Assembly (NCBI GenBank): GCA_015657535.1
Contig: JADHZB010000759.1
Span: forward strand, 1-64,000
DNA: 64,000 nt
From: Nephromyces sp. MM_2019
Taxonomy: Eukaryota > Apicomplexa > Aconoidasida > Nephromycida
Reading direction: 5' to 3'
In this document: positions 47,191-61,968 of the stretch, in pieces
How positions within the stretch are numbered: position 1 is the stretch's first letter
Layout of the letters: every line of letters starts with the position of its first letter
Made by a program: the position numbers and the translations under genes
The notes under the pieces: generated by a model
Database searches by the model: none
What the model was told of the DNA's origin: nothing
The model's input: the letters and a program-made list of their open reading frames with translations, nothing else

Positions 47191-50100
47191 TGTCACTTAC
47201 AATCATATAAGTGGGCGAATATAATACAATACGATACTGCCTTCGTTATAGTGGGTCCTGATTTATTAAAGCTCAGGAATATTGTATTGGCACCCGGTTG
47301 TTCAATCCTTGCATAATCGCGGTTTGCATCATGGGGCATTCGGGAGGAGACAATTAGTCTCGTGATATTTTCTGCTCCTTAAGCGCGCATTGATCCCGAA
47401 TCTCTGGTTGCACAATATCTATGAAGTGGCTACTGTGTTTTCAGCCCCTACCCGCGGCAGAGTGAATAAATTTTATATTAATGTCAATAATATCCTTATC
47501 TTTCCTGATAAGGAGGGTGATTATTATTATGTTGCATACCACATTGTGCAGCAATTGAGGGTTATACAGAATGTGCGCTTGTGTATGTATAAACTTCCCT
47601 TTATTGAAAAAGTATTAGCGATTTGTCGATATTGCTAAAGGAATGTTAATTGCGCGAATTTTCTGAGTTATGAAATGTAGTTATTCAGATAGTGATTGAA
47701 GAGTATGTACGACTGAACTTTTCGTCATGGTCGACGAAAAAATTACAACTTTCTCTCGACTGAAAAACTGGGATTCACTAGCACTAAGATTGTGCTACCG
47801 TGGCCTGCACGTTGCCTTTGCGTGCTCGCGCAACCTTCACAAGAGCGTGTACTTTCTAGGCTACGGGCTTATGTTTTCCTTTTCATCATTTTCAAAAAGG
47901 AAGTTAAGCAGTGAAATATTGTTGCGTCATGGGAAATTTCTTGTTGATAACGATGATAAATATTGAGCAAACAAGTAATAAACTTCATTTCTTGTATGAC
48001 TAAGGGGGTGCAATTTTGCTTTAGTTAGATTCATGCGTTGCTTGTACCCGAAATAATTTTATATCATTCAATATCACGGAGATATCTCGTGGGTAGTCGC
48101 TTAGCTATATTTGTAATGGCAGCATGTGAAATTGTGTTGCCCAGTGCTTTCTTATTCTGCATCTTGTGATTTGGTTATATTTGTATGGTGACCGCATTAT
48201 CGCTTTGTACTTTCGAGGCTTATGCACCCCTGCATCTTACTTTGTGATTCAGGTGATTTGCTTGCCACCTTTTTTAAGTTGGTGCTAAGCTTTTCTTGTT
48301 GCTCTCTGTCGGTGAAACCAATTGTGGCTCTTTTGGGTATCGTATTTTTCCTACGAATTATCTCCAACCGTTAGTATAAATGGAATGGCTGAGATTAGTT
48401 TGAATTTTTTATGCTATGGAATTTGAAATTTGGGCTATATACTAGGACTTTAAATCTACACCAATGGGATTTTGTACCTTTTTTAGCTACTATCCGGTAG
48501 CTTTACCTATAATTTTTTAAATCGTTATGGAAGCTCTTCTGCTCAAGGTTATGCTGTTAACCGATATGCTGAAACTTGAAGAAGGTTGAATTAGTAGCTT
48601 TTGTATGTGTTAGCCGTGAGTTTCAAAGCGCCACCAGTGTAATTCTCCTTTCCTAGCATGTTATCCGATGTTTTTCTATGAATTAGGATCATTCTCACAA
48701 ATCACGCTAATGTGGGCGAACAAGCTTATGCATAGCGCGAGGTAATGTGCTTGGAACTTCAAGAGTTTTACTATGAATCTGGGCGGGCTTCTGCGGCTAT
48801 TGGTATCTCAGTGTTATCCGGATTTAATCTCTATTCAGCTCGTTCTCACGATTATGCCTTATGCTCCATGTGAGTACGCGATGTGAAGGAGCGCGGGGGA
48901 CTGTTCATATCGTGTTTAGTTTGCCGTTCCGCTACGTATTCGCCCTGGCTTAAGAGTCGGTGATCTGCGTATATCAGGATATAACAGCCTGTGATGTTTT
49001 TTTTGTAAATTTTTACGCATTAAAAGGTCCATGCTGTCATGAAGCTGCTGTTTGGAGGTAGCTTCCTTCAATAAATAAGACGGTGACTACTCTGGGGTGA
49101 ATTGCAGTTTTGTAGTGTTGCGACACGATCACTTGCTCATTACTTTTGCATAGTGGCTAGCAGCATTTTGCTTGAAGCTTGTTCAGGACATGTGCTAGTA
49201 AATTAAGTAGCGGTGAATTAGCCTGCTTTGGAATCTTGCTTAAAATGCGCCACTGCTCGGACTTTTGGCCATTGTCTGACATCTTGGCTTTTTGAATAAG
49301 GTCCTAAAGCAGTTGCAATTAATTATAAAGTCGATAGAGAGTGCTTCAATACATTCAATATGGCTCAGCAAGCCAAAAGTGTCTGCATATGCGTCCTTAT
49401 TGCGTTAAGGGCCATTTGTAACTTGAGATTAGGTCAAGAAAATTGAAGTTCGGAATGCGGAGCTCACGGATTAGTGAAAGCAAAGTTCACCGAATATGCT
49501 TTACGCCATTACAGCTCAAGGCAATACTCTAAGCTTTCCATACAGTTTATTTTACGACAGATTAGATGCTTAGTCAGTGGTACGAAGGCAGCCAGGCGGT
49601 CCATCACCGTAGGGTGTATTGCTTGTGACTTCCATTAACTAATTCAGTTTTTAGCGTAAATTTGCTGGTAAGGTTTGCCATCTTGTATCTGAGGGTAATG
49701 TGTCAGCAAGAAAGGATTTTTAGTAAGCGTGTTTCGCTTCATGGGTCCCCCCCTGATTCCCTAATTCGCTGCTGCAACAATTGCAAAGTATGCTGGCCTA
49801 ATAAGAGTTGAGGGCTAAGCGTAGACTTATAAAATGATCAGATATTCTGAACCTGCTAAGGCTTAATTGATCGTTGGTTTCCCATCAATAAAGCCCAGAT
49901 TATTCATCTGCGAAATGTTGCACTAGTAGTGAATCCAACGAATGGGTTTAGCCTCCTACGGTATATCCTGCACTTTATATTTAAGCTATCGTGGAGGGTT
50001 GCATGCAATCTAACCTGCTTGATGGTAATAAGCTGGGAGCAGAGATACCTCTCGAAAACTAGGGAGCACTTTGTAACTTCAAATTGAGTTACACTGGGGT

Positions 50101-52719
50101 GTCACGCAGCATCATCACGCCCTGGCTTTTTATAGCGGCTAGTTTTAGCTCCATATGTTTGCTTCAATTACAGTGACCAGCTACTCCCTCATTTTCAAAT
50201 GATTTTCTCCGGCCGCATTCTGGATTAGAATCATGTGCACTTATAGGTAGCCACTTCGACGCTTCCCCAGAAGTGAAATTCTAGCTTTAGAGACTTTACA
50301 GACTGCACTGAGAAATTTGCACACCTCTAACGACTGGGTTAATATGTGTAGATGCAGGCTTCGCCTCACGATGTATAACCCGATTCGCTTTCCACGGTGG
50401 TCGCCATCGCTCGTGGACCCTGGTATAGCTAAACTCAGGATACACTTATATGAACTTTCGGCCCTAGCTAGGTGATCACCCTACTTGACTAATGCAAGTT
50501 ATCGACAGTGCTGCTCTGCATTCATAAGTTTCCCATGAGGTCAGTCCATGTTTCCACCTCAGAGGTATGCAGGGAGCACCCATCCGAATGGAGTATGCAC
50601 GCGTTGCAGAAGGTGGGCATTTCATATTGGCTATGGCTTTATTGCTGAATTTTTTGCAGACCACGATTTTAGCCACCCCATTACACAAAGGAATTGAGCA
50701 ATAAATATTACTATATCACGGACTAGCTTAAGCATGACCGCGCAGTCGCGCTATTTTAACTATTAGCATGCGTTATCAGAAAACGAAATAAACGAATATA
50801 AGTTTGATACGTCTTTATTGCATCGCTATTTGTAAAGCTACTGCACCAGTGGTGCCTTCACTCTTCCGCCGGAATTTTCCTACCATAGTCAAAATTCCCT
50901 CGAGACATCTGAAATTATGATTCATACCTGTTTTTGCCTCTCGTCTGAAATTCCAGCGCCTCATGCATCCCGATAATTCGCTAGATTAAACGGAAGTTCA
51001 TAAAGGGAATTTTTTGTTTAGTTACTTTTAGGCGAGGAAACTACGCTACATCTCGCCCCTTCGGTGTATGCTGCCTACCCTGAGCTACATGAAGCTTGCT
51101 TAGCTATTTGTTTGATGTTTCGTCGCTGCTATATAGCAGATGTGAGTTAAAATTCACGATCATCTTACAAGCCGCAGGGCAGCGAGCTGTGAGCTAGCAA
51201 CCATCAAGTCTTGCGCTGTGTTTTCTCTTTTGTCTGCCGCTTTATATTATCGAAAATACGAGGTCTAATGGCTCATTTTGTAATGAGAAGCATAGCGCAT
51301 ATGCAGAAGCTTCAGGGCTAGGCTTACTTTATGCACATTATAGTACGACCGTAGAACATAATTTCCTGGCGCTCATTGCAGGCTTTATAAGTAATAAGAC
51401 TATATTCGATCAAACATTTAAACAATTAACTTTTCATGATGTGAAGGACTCGCATTAAAAGGATTCATATTCCCCAAGCTGCCAAGCTTTTTGGGGAGTT
51501 CCAAATAACGTAAGGATTTTAAGGAGTCGCGTACCATGTCATTTTACATGCCTTCTAGACTGAAAAAGTTACAGCTGTCCGGGCGGTAACCTCATTTTTT
51601 CCAGGCACGAAGCTTATATTTGATAGCAATGCTTTTTATAACTCACTCCATTCTGATCGATTGCGATATTTTTATCTTGACTTTGGGCAATTCAAGTCTA
51701 TACGAAATAAAAGTATTTTATCCTCAGTCACCTCCGAAAACCTACAGCAAGCATAATTTATGTGCATTTACTAGTTTTACTAAGCATTGCCTTAAAATTT
51801 TTCATCAAAAATGAACTATTTTACAAAATTCGCGTAACTCAGTTTTTCTATTCCATATGGATCGGCTAACGTGCAGCTAAGCTATGAAGCTTAATAATAT
51901 CTCATCCTCTTAAACCAGGACTTCAGCAGATGAAATTTGCATTTTCTGTCCCTGATTTATTTTTACCCTGGGCTTTTTTTGCGCCGCTAGGCTTAATTAC
52001 CTTCGATGGCCTTATATTGTAACCTTCAAGTAATAATCTGCTGATGATATCACCATTCACGCATACAGCTGCCTAAAGTGATGAACGATTTACTAATGTA
52101 TGAGAATAAGGCAGAGTATATCATTGTTAAAATGATATTGTGTTAAGATTTTAAAGCCTGCGCAGTACCATTTCTCTAAACTTAGTGCTGCCCAGTAATT
52201 TTAAAGAGCGTCAATAGATGTGCTCCTTTAGGCAAGATGAGCGTTGCCGACGTAATAGCGGGTACACTTTAAACGGAAAAGTAGGAGGGGTGCCAAAGGT
52301 TCAACCCCGCGAGACAAGTTGTGTTATGCAAGCTAGAGTAATAAAAAACGACACCTAATTAGCGTTTCGTTGCCCTCCAACAGAGAATTATGTACAAGCT
52401 GAATGTTCCCATCTATAGTTTGTAGCACAAGCAGCATGCCTGTTACTATGTGTAACGCCGAAATTTATAGGAAGAGTAGTTCAATTTGCGCGAAACTCTT
52501 AAAAGTATGAGATTTATTTGTACTACTCGCATAATCGCCGGAAGAAAGCACTTCATTCTTTTATGGATATGACATATTTATCAACTAGCAATTAAGAAGT
52601 CTAAAGGTTCCCCTGTCTGAACCACCTAATTATACTACCACCCCTCTTTTTACAGGGAAATAAAAAAGTATTTTTGTTAATGAAAAAGAATAAGTGATTA
52701 CTTCAAAAAATATTCGAAC
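47191..52719. other. large gene-free interval
   Basis: About 5.5 kb without a recognised gene. Between about 47970 and 50475 there is not even a 60-codon open frame on either strand. Composition is fairly even and no repeat array is visible. A minus-strand ORF at 50476-50688 and a plus-strand ORF at 51620-51814 show nothing recognisable. Confidence 0.4.
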
Positions 52720-55700
52720 ATGGAAAACTCTGATTTCCTTGAAAATTCGAGTGAGAGGGACCAAATAGACGTCATCTTGGAGTCTGTTGCTAAAGACCTG
52801 AACCTCCATTCAAGGGAATATTTAGATGTAAAGCTTCAGCTTTTCAAACATTACATACGAAATTTGCAGGTGAGGCCCACTTCGGTAGAGTATAACATGT
52901 CAAAAAGTTTTCAGGGCTCGTGCGAATGTAGTTTATTAGTTTCTAATCTTTTTTTCAAAGCACTCAGAGCAACTTGAGCTTCTTTATTTCATTCGCCCAT
53001 TTCTCTTATTCGATTTCATGTGGTCTTTTCTTTTAAGTTCTAATTTAGTGCTGGCTTAGAAATATACTGTATTTAGAATACAGTTTCAAGTCAAATTCCA
53101 ATTAAAATTTTTTGAAGAGGGAAACAGGAATACATGATTGCTTGTATTATGCCAGCGAAGCTAGATTCAAGCAATAAATCAATTAAGTCGTTTATATACT
53201 TAGAATTGTCAACAAGTATCTTGCTTGATAATTAGAAAGCGGATACGCCACAGAGCAGGTCGCTTGAAAGTCCTGTTGGTGACATTAAAATTAGACCGAT
53301 AGAACTTTTTGCTAACTTTCTTGTGATGTAATTTGATACCGTAGAAGCCTGACGACCAGCGCAGCTTTCATGGTGATACAAATGAACATTGGGGCAAAAA
53401 TTCTGGTGACTTAGGTATGCCTCGCTATTTGTAGGTTAAAGGTAGGCAAGGATTTATCAATGAGTCAAATGTATTTTTCTAGGTATTTTTATTTGTTTAG
53501 AAACTTCCAAAATAGCCCGCCTTGAAATGAGATCTAGACGGTATTTAGGAGAGTCTCACGGGCATCTCTAGCCATCTAAAAAATAAAACCGCGTGTAACA
53601 ACTAGCATTCCAAAATAGAAATAATTTCTGCATGATAGCAGCAGTATCGGTCGTGAAATTTTATTGTTTTCTTTAAAAAACTCAACCTTTTGCAGGCTCT
53701 TAAAGAGTCAATATACAATGGTGCACTGCCATTAATAGTTCACCCATTTATAGCGGAACGGCTGGCCGAAAAGGCGCTTGGACTGGAGGAATCTGGGGTT
53801 ATCAACTTCGATGGTGTGTTCACTATATCCTGCGTGACATATTTCGCAAAACAATAAAATTTATTTATTTTCCATCAAGAATGCTTTTGATACTGACTTA
53901 AGATAAAAAAAGGAGTTTTTTCAGCTCAAAGCTAATAGATAAGGTTAAAAGAAACCTAGTACAAGCATGCATTGGACTGAATACATATGTATAGACAAAA
54001 AAACCATAGTTACGCGAACTTTGTGTTTAGTTTGCTACTGCGCTCCTGTTTAGTCCCGTAAAGTAGCGTAGCTACTCAGCTTCCCTGACATGCAAGCAAA
54101 TGGCGAGAAATTTCCAAAAGCTGCAGTACGCTATTAATAAAAAATGAAGCTGACTTGTTCCATTGCAATATGCAACTTTAAAAAAATAAAAATAACTATA
54201 AGATAGGCATACAAGCTTAAATCACACGTATAGCCACTGATTTGAAATAAGCCCATAAGACCAGAGTAAACAGAACCTTTACAATTTTCGAAAATACAAT
54301 GCATCCCACGGCTTTGTAGTCGTTAGAAATCGACAATCCGGTTCAACTTGAATAACCAATCTTTAGTGCATAACTAACAACTTCAATCGTTTGTCTTGAT
54401 GGAGGCGTTTTGGTGTAATTATGCAAATGCTCGCCATATTATAGCTCAAACATTTATATTATAACATGCGTGCAGAGAATTCAGGTATTCAACTAGCCGA
54501 GGAGCCGTTGTACAAGATAGGTAACCCTGCAAAGTTTAAAAATCCTGCGATTTTCGTGCATCGCATAGCACCCATACCCGGGACAACACGAGGAAAGATA
54601 GGTAGGTACTTTGAAAGTACCCTTCTCGTAACAGTCCAATTCAGCTGCTGTGCTCTGAAAATAAAAAGCGAAACATGCATTTATTATGCTAGTGATTTAA
54701 CGTTAGCAATAGCGAAGAGTGCATCTAATTGAGCTGATGGAAACAGCATCAGATTTACATTTATATATTTTTAGGTTTACTAACCAACAGTTTTTTGGCG
54801 TGTTTTCGTTATAAAATGTCAAAACATTTGTGGGGTTCTAATTAGTTACCGCATACAAGCAACAGCACCACAATAGAAGATAAGATCACTTGCGCTAACA
54901 TTTTTAAGAAAAAAAAAATATTATGGAACTACTATTGCTCTTCTTAAGGACTGGCTAAAATTTTCCTGTGAAAAAACATTGTCGTATATTTCACCTCGTT
55001 TACTTTGTTTTGGCAATGGTGTTTTTACGTGACTATAAAGGATAAATTCACGAGTAGCCATTCAACTTTTCTCAGTGATATTCTATTCACGCTTTATTCA
55101 TTTTTTAGGCGCAGCCGCATGATAACCAAGAGGTATTGCGGTTCTTAGCTGCATTACTGTATACTCAGACGAAGCACTGCGGATATATTGGCTGTGCTTT
55201 TAGCCTGCCAAATTTTTTCAAGCGCACAAAGCAGTGTTATCCTGCTGAGTTCTCAACCAAGACAGTGCATGCTGGATATTAATTCTGTCAGCCCATTTTT
55301 TTGTTCGCAGTTTGTACTTGGGCGTTCGACGTTACAGAGGACACAAAGGTTATCGAGATTCTAGAGAAGACGGCAAGTTACATTCAATACGATATATCCT
55401 TAATGCGACTAGTCTTCTGCGGCGCCAATTTAAGAAAAACGAGCACTTTGCTAGAGAATGACATTCGAGCAGGTGATACTCTCTACCTTTACACACTACG
55501 GGATCCTGGTTGCCAGCAAGGTCCAAGTTGGAGTTGCTACGCAGGTCCCTCCTTTGGAGTGCAGATGTGTCAATCCCCCTATACAGGGCCACCTTCTTAT
55601 GGTCCAAGGAGAGGGGGATGGCCGCAACATCAACATGTAGCTAGCAGCATGCTTGTAGGAGTCCCCGAGTTTTACGGTCAATACCCAAGTGCGGCATATA

Positions 55701-55768
55701 ATATAGTACCTCCATATTCTAATGGGGTTTACACTCCTAGAATCCCTGCTTTCGGTAGCGAATGGTAG
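52720..55768 (+). CDS. ubiquitin-like-domain protein with Pro/Gly/Tyr-rich tail, four exons
   Basis: Exons chosen by phase and splice signals: 52720-52869 (CAG|gtgagg), 53696-53813 (tgcag acceptor, G|gtgtgt), 54476-54601 (gtgcag, G|gtaggt), 55311-55768 (ttcgcag, stop TAG). The joined product has 283 residues. Residues 1-90 are mostly helical and charged, with no family recognised. A ubiquitin-like beta-grasp follows: a first strand around PAIFVHRIAPIPG, then CTWAFDVTEDTKVIEILEKT, MRLVFCGANLRKTSTLLEND, and IRAGDTLYLYTLR, matching the ubiquitin pattern of QRLIF-G-L-TL-I-G-TL-L-LR. The domain ends LRDPG, not LRGG, and continues into about 88 residues rich in Pro, Gly, Tyr and Ser, so it is not a conjugated modifier. 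A shuttle, adaptor or RNA-granule role is possible but unproven. Exon 3 could end earlier at 54524 (ATAG|gtaacc), but the longer form completes the first strand. Confidence 0.75.
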
Positions 55769-58700
55769 TTTCGAAAAATAGACAATACCTTGATATCGCC
55801 TTGACAGGTAGCTTTATCAGCTGAAAAGCCCTTCCAGAATTGGTCCACTGTCTGCGACTTCGGAGTTTTGTAGGGCTTTTCATTTCAGACATTTAAAATT
55901 TTGTTCCTGAGACTCTTAGTAACATGGATAATGACACAATACTGTGCTGGCTTTCTTGTGCAGGAGTAATACAAATTTTAGATGTCTCACATTAAAAAAT
56001 CATTTTTTATAGGAGCATCTATTTGGAGCTTCGAAAGCATTCTTTCCCTAAATAAATTTAGGTGTAATATAGAGTTTCCTAAGAAGGCAATTTCCTACAG
56101 GTAGTATGTTTCGGCTTGAACATTTTGGTTACTGCATTTATGGATATCCTTACAAATTTGTTAAATGGAGCCAGCGAAAGTGTAATGTTGCTTCATTTCA
56201 AATTTGTTCACTGTTCCAACGTGAACCTATAGCGTTGGTAGTGCTTATTACACGAATATACGCTCTACTACCGGCAGTGAATAAGCGAACACGAAAGCAT
56301 TGTGTTCTAGAAAAGTAGCGAATATCATTGAAATAAATAAAATCTTCCCTTTGAAACTGCCAAAAAATTTTTTTTACTTTTTTCTTGGCTTTGCTGCCCT
56401 TTAACTATTACACTGTTTTGTGTAGTCACAAAAAAGCCAAACACAATTTGTTCAGTAGCTTCTGTGATATAACTGTGTGACAGTGGAACAAGGTTTCAAG
56501 AAACCTCAGAGTATATCTTTATACGAATGGCATTAAAGAAAGTTTCCCATTAACCTAAAAAGAGTATAAACTTGCTGAAAAGTCAGGACACACGATATCG
56601 CTCTGCTAGTCATACTTGTTAGGAGCTTTTTATTTCATGTTTACGTTTGGCATCACTCTCACATTAGGAGAGAGTGTTTAGCCAGCTATTCTTTGGGTTT
56701 TTTGTACCATAATTCAGACAGCTGATCACGTGCTAAAAATTTTAGCTCTACAATTGAATCATATAAACTAAAAAAAAATTAGGTTTGTATCCTATTCATT
56801 TATTAATAACTTACTGTGGCGTAAACCTGGCGCGTCATCACGTAACGAAAAGATAGAACAAGGATGGAGCTCTTATCCAGAATAAATTTGCTACAGTAAT
56901 TCGACCGAGTACAAGAATATAGCACTAACTACTTTACGCTTCAACTTACGTAAGAAGAGCCTCCATGGTGTTGATATGCTCCGAGTTAATGAATACGTAC
57001 TTTTTGACATCAATGTAGCCGGAATTGTACATTAAATTTTTTCGACTATAAAATTAAGAGCTTACTTTCTCTGCAAATAACAGAATAACTGCTAGGTTAT
57101 CAGTACTAAGTAATTCTAAACACCGATATTTTTTCGACCAGCTATTTAGGAAACTATATTCTTTTAAAAAAAAACGGGACCCCAAGTGATACGCTCATTA
57201 AACTGAGGATGTATTGTAGTAAGCGCGCACATTGTAATATCATACATTGATATTTCAACTAAACACGTGATTACTGAAGCTCCTCAGATAACTTTTTTAT
57301 GAGCACGAAAATAATTCATGAGTCCCCATGCATGTGATTGTAAAGCAGGGCATCATAAGCTCACTCAAAGTTTTTGTTTAAGTGTTAAAGTAGGCTATAC
57401 CTTCTCCAAGTTTTTATATTATTTTAAATGTTAGCAAAGCTATTATTCCGAAAGCTTGAAATTATGTGCAACTTTGGGTTATCAGCTTTAGCATATAATC
57501 GTAGCAATCTCGGGCTTCAAGCAAAGACATAAATGGAGTGAATGTAGACATCAGCGTGTAACAAGGGAGAAGCCATTAGCTGCAGCTTCCTTTTCAGTTA
57601 GAGTAGTTCCATTCACATTTTAAATCTCAAGTATTGACATATAGATAATAATATCTTCTGCGTACCATATGAGATGAAGGGCTCATGGACTGCTTAAAGC
57701 AAACGCCTGTAAAATATCTATTACTAAAAAAACTTTTTTTTAGCAAACCTTGCTTTACGTCGCACTTTTTCTTTAAAAAACTTGGGGTCATATGTAAAAG
57801 TTCTATAAAATTCAGTCCTGTAATCCGTTAATCTCCCGAAAAAAAAGTGGGCAAATAAAGACTCGTCTTTTTTGCCTGCATTTATGAATATACAAACTTG
57901 TCTGCTATTTTTTTGCGCATATTCAGAATACAAGCGTTTTGATACTCTTAAGGCTATGCGGTTGCATTACAAAATGATGTTGAGTTCGGATTACACCATA
58001 AATTCCATGAACGAACTCAATAAGTTTTTTTACTTCATTTCGATGTAATCGCAGCGTAGCATCACCAAGCGTGCAAATATATAATGGTTCAGTTATCGCT
58101 GTTTTTCTGCACTGTGACTTCTTTCTGGTATTTTCCCTCTTTTTGTATCTATAACTTTCACACACATTTTTTTAGAAAACTGTACTAGTATTCGTTTTTC
58201 ATCGGTGGTTTTGCTAAGCCCTTTCGTTTGTTATTTCTATGGAAGTATCGAAATGAAAGTACGGCTATAGTTGCTGAGCCTCCATCTACGCTGTAAACCG
58301 CATTACCATTTGGATACTCTACTGAAGGAATACAATAATTTGAATAATTATTCAATTACTATATTGGGACATTAATAACCATGAAACTCAATGGCAGAGC
58401 AGTTTCAAATTAGGGTAATTTGTATAGCACGAATTAGCAATAATAGCACGACACAGAAACATTAGAACTGCATAGATACCATTCCTTTTTTTATTTTACA
58501 AGGTTATGTTACACTTTGAAAGTATAACTTTAGCTGGCAAAAAAAAATTCCGGATTAGCAAAACGGAAAATCAATTATAAAGTTGCACACTAGATACCTT
58601 AGCAGTTTGAGGAACATTTTTTTTCTGTATCTTCATCAGCGATAAAAGCCTAATGGTCGGGGTGTGCGCTGCTATTTTTTTTGTGCTTGCTTAGCCTGCG

Positions 58701-61700
58701 TTACAATGCGCAAGATCATCATCTTGAAATCGTGCATCCATGCCTAATTAGGACGTGTCATGTACATTCGAGATGTAGTGTGACGTTAGTTGCATATAAA
58801 GTCTATCAACTCAAGTGGTAACAAATTTTTTTCGCCGAGATAGACGTGCTAAATGTCGTGCTCTGTTGCTTTCCCTGACGATTAACCTTAATGTACACAA
58901 TAGGAAAAATATTTATTTTTGAGAAACATGAAAATTTTAACCTACGAGTAGCAACTTTTTAGAAGAGCGTAATAGTGCCGCTTTTGTGAAGAGTAGAAAG
59001 ATATCTTCAAGTTTCTTGGTCAAGCAGGTCCCCATGGGTTTGCCAGTATCACATTCTAATGGCGAAAATGAATATATCTGGTTTGCATAACGTGGTTTCA
59101 CGGCTAAGATTCACTAGTGCCCTGCTCCCTTGGCATACTGGCGTAGTGAGTATCATGAATATTATACAAAGAACGGGGTAAACGTACCCTATAGCGCAAT
59201 CCGATCATCACATCTACGATCACAAATGCTCCTTATACGTTTTCTGTTTCGGTAGGCCAGTGTTTATTCTGAGTGAAAAGCCGACTGAACGTGACCCAAT
59301 CCGGAATGACCCCAGCAAACTTCAAGATCATGCCCCCGCAGTAATTTGCTAATACGCATGGCTCAGCGTTAGCGTCTCTACTACAGTTATCAGGGCGTGG
59401 CATACATACTGACTTCCACACTTTAAATAGACTGAGCTTCGATGGTATATTATTTATTTTTGAGCTGGGAGGTGGAAAAATTGTAAAGCAATCGTTCTGG
59501 TATGTTTTTTTTCTAAGGCAGCAGTTTTATTTCATTTTGTAAGGCACTGTGCACCCGCGGTTATTGGGGAATCACATTTCATATACCGAGGGTAGAGTTT
59601 TTGCAATCATAACTATTGCCTTGGCATAAAACAGATGAAATTTTTTCACTGACTTTTTTTAGTATATTCGAGTATTGCTGATCTTCCACGCTTTTGCTGT
59701 AGGCCCAGACTTACCACTATTACTTGTATTCAAAAAAATGGAATCTGTATAACTGCTGTTAGTGCTTTCCTTATTTAGTTGGGGCAGTGCGGGAAAAATT
59801 ATCTGATATGGAACATCAGCATTGTAGACGGAAATGTTTTTAATTGTTCTACGGAGGTTAAGCATAAGCAGCATACACGAGAGCATTTTAGTGGATCCTG
59901 GAAAATTCTTAGGTGCTTTTGCCACAATTTCCTCGCTTGTGTGCGTTCCCTACGTCCTTGTTGCTACTTAGTCCGAAGCAGAGTGCATCATATGAGCGTC
60001 GCTCCGGTTTGCAGTCACACGAAGTTTGGTTGTCAGTTGTGGGCGCACTGCTGATATTTTCTTGCTTTGAAGAGAAGCACTTATCATGCTGCTTGCGATA
60101 CCTGGGGGCTAGATAGTATTAGGGGATGTTTAGATCCTTAGCCTGCACTAGAGGTACCAAAGCTTAGTTGATTCTTACGAAGCAGTCTTGAAAGCTAAAA
60201 ATATTTTTTTCACCAAGTGATAGTGATATCGCTACAGCCACTTCCCTCTTGATAGTAGAACTTTCTGTACAGATTTCGTGAGGGCATCTTGCTATTGTAG
60301 CGGGCGCATTTTCTTTGATGCCGTTCACATATACGGATTAGGTACGATAATTTTTGAGCCGCTTGTTCATGATTTGTTGTTAATTCTAGAAATGAGTACA
60401 TCCAGAAATTCGTTTTAAGTTCGATGGCCGCATCTGCTGTTTGTTTCACTAATAGTATGTCGTGCTGGAGGAGCTATGTTAATTTTGAATTTGTAGCTAC
60501 TATATAGATACCCTTAGGATTAATTTGCTGCGGTTAAATACTATTTTTTACGGCTAATGTTCATTTCCTGAAACTCCTTGTTGGCACTCGTTCTTGCTAT
60601 CATGGTTCTGGAAACTTTTTCAGAGCATTGACATGGCTTCTCTAATGTACGGCTTTATCTAGAGCTGTAAAATTATATTTCTCCCTTCAGTTTTTTGTGC
60701 TTCATCTTCCATCATCCTATGTTGTTTGCTTAACTGTTTGAAAATTAAGTTGAACATGGTGTTGGTATAATTTGCCTTCGTTTTAGTCACTCCATAGATT
60801 TACTAAACCTTATTTAATTCTGACTGACTCTTTGAGGATCCCTCGTAACTGATATTTTGGACTCTTAAATACCTAAGCTATGTGCTTGACTTTTCACAGC
60901 TGCTGCCTATGGTTCCTCACAATATTATGTGTAATTTGTGTATTTTGTACCTTGTAATGTATGAATGCTTGTCTAGCCAGCTCATTATCTTCTGAAACAG
61001 GTTAGCTCTTAGTTTCTAAACTGAATCAGTAATCTTCTCTCGAAAATTTTTGCGTTCAACTCAAGGCTGTAATTAAGGGAACTTTAGAGCACCCCGTGCA
61101 TTTTGCTTACTCGTCTGGTTTCAAATGCGGTACCTTACTAGTATAGTAAGTTTAACGTAGAAAATGGAGTGGTGATAATTTTTTTAGTATAACTACTGCT
61201 TCATAAATTGCTTTAGCACGTAAATGTGCGGTCTTTCACTTTCTTCTTTATGCTGTGTGCTTTCCGCATGCTAACCATTCAAATGCTGTAATTGTTATGT
61301 CGCATATGCATACTACCCAGCAGCTGATGACTTTCATTATTTCGGAAATCTCTTTCTAGGCGTGTTATAAGCCACTGGCTTGTCGATGCCTAGTTTTTTA
61401 TTAACAGAGACTTTCTTCAGACCGCATATTACCCTGTTACAGCTCTTTCCTGGACTCTGTGCTTTAATTTTCATGATAATGGGACATTAGTGCATATGAA
61501 ATCATTCTGAAAGGCAATGGGATCATGGAGAATTCCCATTGTAGGTTTCTTTAAATATCATGAAATTTATAGCTATGGCTTCTTACATAGAGGTTCTGCA
61601 CTACTTTTGCTTATTGTCGCATGCCTGGTGTGTTGGGTATAGAATGTATTGCTTTCAATTAAAAACTGGCATTATAATTTTTTGGACTAATTTTTGTTTG

Positions 61701-61968
61701 TTTTCAACTGACTTAAGCATATAGTAACTAAGTATTTTGTAGTTTGAAGGTAAGTTTCTACGCTATACATGCCATATCCGCTAAAACTGACGGCCGCCTC
61801 ATTGATTCTAGAAATATCTCTAACAGGATTGTGCGCTTTTGTTTTGGTGCTGCAGTCTCAGCAGCCCCTAGCTAGTCTCCTTTTTAAAGGCTTCTCGCGC
61901 CCCATACGTACACACAGGTAGTGTAACTGCTTGTAATCCTCTCTGCTATTAGCATTGAAATAGCAGAA
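55769..61968. other. large gene-free interval upstream of the AMMECR1 gene
   Basis: About 6.2 kb without a recognised gene. Only short ORFs without recognisable content occur (for example 57724-58165 minus and 59659-60116 on both strands). No tRNA-like, repeat-array or mobile-element signature was seen. Confidence 0.4.

Noticed and set aside
52290..52315. T-loop-like aggttcaacccc as a possible tRNA
   Set aside because: No T stem pairs around it and no anticodon or D arm is found upstream.
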